Positions 51,232 to 53,276 of a DNA stretch of 53,276 bases are shown here, piece after piece. The first letter of the stretch is position 1; every line of letters begins with the position of its first letter. The DNA is taken from the NCBI GenBank assembly GCA_947381435.1, contig CANCVE010000017.1, positions 1 to 53,276 of the forward strand. The letters run 5' to 3'. The position numbers and the translations under genes were made by a program. Source of the DNA: Chitinophagaceae bacterium (lineage in GTDB: Bacteria > Bacteroidota > Bacteroidia > Chitinophagales > Chitinophagaceae). The notes under the pieces were generated by a model, which was not told where the DNA came from, did not search any database, and saw nothing but the letters and a program-made list of their open reading frames with translations.

Positions 51232-51399
51232 GACCTCTTCGACAATTCATTTCATATTCTCTTTTCTGTTTTCTCAGTGCCTCTGTGGCATTTTTTATTT
51301 AATTTATGGGTATTCCATTTGCCACAGATAACACAGAAAGAAAAGAGAAAAGAAATATTTATTCTATTTTTTTCACGAAAACCAATTATCGAAGAGGTC
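51232..51399. repeat. 168-bp imperfect inverted repeat element
   Basis: GACCTCTTCGACAATT (51232-51247) pairs with AATTATCGAAGAGGTC (51384-51399) with one mismatch. Inside, CTCTTTTCTGTTTTCT and CTCTGTGGCA (51259-51290) pair with TGCCACAG and CACAGAAAGAAAAGAG (51319-51347). It lies 28 bp after the T9SS-sorted gene and resembles GCCACAGA-type palindromic elements scattered in many bacterial genomes. The following 95 bp, 51400-51495, show nothing. Confidence 0.7.
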
Positions 51400-51495
51400 T
51401 AATGTCATTTTTGGAATTAGAGTGGAGAATGCTATTACAACTTAAATTATTCCGGTTCAGTAAGCGGATCGGTTTTCAATTTTAACATTTGAATC

Positions 51496-51539
51496 ATCTT
51501 TCACGGCCCATATAAGATCTTATATGGGCCGTGAAAGAT
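51496..51539. repeat. perfect 44-bp palindrome at the head of array E
   Basis: Bases 51496-51517 are the exact reverse complement of 51518-51539, centred on AGATCT. The right half is one unit of the tandem array that follows and the left half is the same unit inverted. Confidence 0.9.
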
Positions 51540-51683
51540 CTTATATGCTCCCTGAAAGATCTTATACGGGCTGTGAATGATCTTATATGGGCTGTGAAAG
51601 ATCTTATATGGGCTGTGAAAGATCTTATATAGGCTGTGAAAGATCTTATATACTTTGTGAAAGTTCTTATATGCTCTGTGTAA
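51516..51683. repeat. intergenic tandem array E, 21-bp period, eight copies
   Basis: GATCTTATATGGGCTGTGA-type units start at 51516, 51537, 51558 and so on to 51663, eight units of exactly 21 bp. The fourth and fifth are identical; others differ at a few bases in the GGGC/CTCC/CTTT part. The minus-strand frame through it, with a KIFHSPY repeat, is a by-product of a period divisible by three. Between the array and the promoter at 51850 only low-complexity TCACTG words are seen. Confidence 0.92.
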
Positions 51684-51849
51684 GATATTATGAATTACAC
51701 AAAACAACCAACACACAAGCCTCTTAATGCCAGCATGATCTTCACTCTGGTGAGTTTAAATAATTACTACCTGTTTACACAAACTACTTTATACTCTCTT
51801 ATTAGTAATTCATCACTGTTCACTGATTAATGCTCACTGCTCACTTTTG

Positions 51850-51888
51850 TTTACAATTTGGTAACATTAAATTAATCGGCTGGTAACT
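51850..51888 (+). promoter_or_regulatory. Pho-box-like direct repeats upstream of the 51937 gene
   Basis: TTTACA (51850) and GTAACA (51861) are 11 bp apart, and GTAACT (51883) follows exactly 22 bp later, overlapping the -33 region. ACAATTTGGTAACA (51853-51866) is identical to 46952-46965 in the TonB receptor promoter. Confidence 0.55.
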
Positions 51889-51916
51889 TGTCAAGAGCCG
51901 TCGGTTAATAGTTTTG
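51887..51916 (+). promoter_or_regulatory. Bacteroidota-type promoter of the 51937 gene
   Basis: TAGTTTTG (51909-51916) matches TAnnTTTG fully and CTTG (51887-51890) is a -33 candidate 18 bases upstream. Transcription would start about 15 bases before the ATG. Confidence 0.6.
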
Positions 51917-51936
51917 CGGCTTAACTAAATTGTTAA

Positions 51937-53276
51937 ATGATGAAGAAAATTTTTCTCGGATTGGTGCTATTGCTAGCGGTAATGAGTGGCAATGCACAGG
52001 TGCAGTCTCTTAAAGCGGTAAATTATCGTGGAGCATTTGCACCAGCACCCACAGCAATGTGGACAGATGGTTGGGCTAATTGGGACCCAAACAATACTGT
52101 TTATGGTACTCCCAATGTTACTATTAGTGATTCTATTAGAACGAACACTACTTGGACAAAAAACAATGTGTATCAGTTGCAAGGGTTAATTTATGTAACC
52201 AACAATGCCACATTGACTATTGAACCCGGAACTGTTATTCGTGCAATAGGTGATACGTCATCTATTAAAAACACTTCTCTAGTTGTTACAAGAGGTGCTA
52301 AATTGTATGCAGTAGGTACTGCAACAGAACCAATTGTATTTACTTCTGGTTACCCAGCTGGTTCACGTGAGCCTGGCCAATGGGGTGGTATCATCATCTT
52401 AGGTAAAGCGCCTATCAACGTTTCGGGTGGTCAAAACTATATTGAAGGTATTGCTCAATCTGCTGTTACTGCTTATGGTGGAACAGATGCTAATGACAAT
52501 TCAGGTACTTTAAAGTATGTACGTTGTGAATTTGGTGGTTTCATTTTCCAACCTAACAAAGAAATCAATGGTTTCACATTTGGTGGTGTTGGTCGTGGTA
52601 CTACTATTGATTATGTACAATCATCTTTTGCAAATGATGATGCTTTCGAATGGTTTGGTGGTACTGTAAACTGTTCACACCTTGTTTCTTACAGGGGTGT
52701 AGATGATGAGTTTGATACAGACAATGGATTTAGCGGAACAGTCCAGTTTTGTTTAGGTGTTCGTGATCCAAATTTATATGATGCTACTTATGCTGCAGCT
52801 TCTGGAGCTTCAACTTCAGAAGGGTTTGAGTCAGATAATGATGCAAATGGTACAAATAGATCTCCATTTACAAGTGCTATTTTCTCAAATGTAACTTTGG
52901 TAGGTCCATTACGTGGCAATCCAAGTGCAAATAACAATAGCGGTAAACTTACATCTGAATTTAAAAGATGCGCACGTATCCGTCGTAATTCAAGGTTAAA
53001 AATAGTCAATTCAGTCTTGATGGATTATCCAAGTGGATTGTTTATTGATAACAACTTCACAGCAGTATCGGGAGAAACTAATGGTTTAACTACTGATGCA
53101 GCTAAGAATGGTACAATGATTTTTGCTAATAACTTGATAGCTGGTACATTGACTGGTAGAACTATTGATTGGGGCACTCCTTGGCCTGCTTCTTCGCAAA
53201 CGGCAGATTACCCTAGTGTATATGCTTATTTTGCTAAAAATAACAATGATTCTTCAGCCTCTACAAGCGGTATATT
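51937..53276 (+). CDS. secreted beta-rich surface protein, N-terminal 446 residues (runs off right edge)
   Basis: ATGATG at 51937 opens a frame that is unbroken to the end of the window. It starts with a signal peptide (MMKKIFLGLVLLLAVMSGNA) followed by repeated strand-turn motifs: NNATLTIEPGTVIRA, TRGAKLYAVGTATEPIVFTS, WGGIIILGKAPINV, GTLKYVRCEFGGF, GTTIDYVQSSFANDDAFEWF and VDDEFDTDNGFSGTVQF. This belongs to a widespread family of Bacteroidota secreted proteins, probably right-handed beta-helical, often encoded next to TonB receptors and ending in a T9SS domain; that end lies outside the window. Function unknown. It shares a promoter architecture with the TonB receptor at 47097. Confidence 0.85.
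   Translation, partial: MMKKIFLGLVLLLAVMSGNAQVQSLKAVNYRGAFAPAPTAMWTDGWANWDPNNTVYGTPNVTISDSIRTNTTWTKNNVYQLQGLIYVTNNATLTIEPGTVIRAIGDTSSIKNTSLVVTRGAKLYAVGTATEPIVFTSGYPAGSREPGQWGGIIILGKAPINVSGGQNYIEGIAQSAVTAYGGTDANDNSGTLKYVRCEFGGFIFQPNKEINGFTFGGVGRGTTIDYVQSSFANDDAFEWFGGTVNCSHLVSYRGVDDEFDTDNGFSGTVQFCLGVRDPNLYDATYAAASGASTSEGFESDNDANGTNRSPFTSAIFSNVTLVGPLRGNPSANNNSGKLTSEFKRCARIRRNSRLKIVNSVLMDYPSGLFIDNNFTAVSGETNGLTTDAAKNGTMIFANNLIAGTLTGRTIDWGTPWPASSQTADYPSVYAYFAKNNNDSSASTSGI

Noticed and set aside
51501-51716. Minus-strand open frame of 71 codons with KIFHSPY repeats
   Set aside because: It is array E read in one frame and its start is not preceded by a promoter or ribosome site.

Overview
The window is a stretch of AT-rich chromosome from a Bacteroidota bacterium, most likely a member of the Chitinophagaceae or a close relative. 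The evidence is: two TonB-dependent receptors with N-terminal carboxypeptidase-regulatory-like domains, a type IX secretion (T9SS) sorting domain, a TAnnTTTG-type promoter element, weak Shine-Dalgarno use, a rhomboid/DUF6576 plus endonuclease-exonuclease-phosphatase gene group, and a dcw cluster lacking murF and ddl between mraZ and ftsZ. The assignment is inference from gene content; no rRNA is present.

Region 1 (1 to about 12834) is the right part of an integrated element. A tyrosine recombinase (11357-12667) lies next to a 17-bp 3' fragment of what looks like a tRNA-Pro gene (12818-12834), read as the right attachment site. The intact tRNA and the left end would lie off the window. Cargo: a five-gene type I restriction-modification operon on the minus strand (hsdM, HNH-like nuclease, PD-(D/E)XK/DUF5655 protein, hsdS, hsdR), a divergent ADP-ribosyltransferase-like gene, an HUH-type nuclease, a helix-turn-helix protein and unknown small genes.

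Region 2 (about 12840 to 22189) is chromosomal: a TonB receptor, two membrane-anchored EEP-family enzymes, two rhomboid proteins (one with an altered active-site helix) and rlmD, all on the minus strand.

Region 3 (22190 to 27703) is one soluble histidine kinase of 1837 aa with about 12 tandem PAS modules, the last LOV-like but without the photoactive cysteine.

Region 4 (27704 to 45743) is the division and cell-wall cluster mraZ-rsmH-ftsL-ftsI-murE-mraY-murD-ftsW-murG-murC-ftsQ-ftsA-ftsZ. It is preceded by two perfect DnaA boxes and a four-copy, 10-bp-period MraZ operator, and closed by a strong terminator.

Region 5 (45744 to 53276) holds a YhhN-like membrane protein, a second TonB receptor with a secreted T9SS-sorted protein, and the start of a secreted protein running off the right edge. 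Two promoters here share an 11-bp direct repeat like a Pho box, at identical distance from the -7 element.

The most striking cross-scale pattern is five unrelated tandem repeat arrays in intergenic DNA (13076, 35170, 39394, 45898, 51516), all with the same 21-bp period, which is two turns of the DNA helix.
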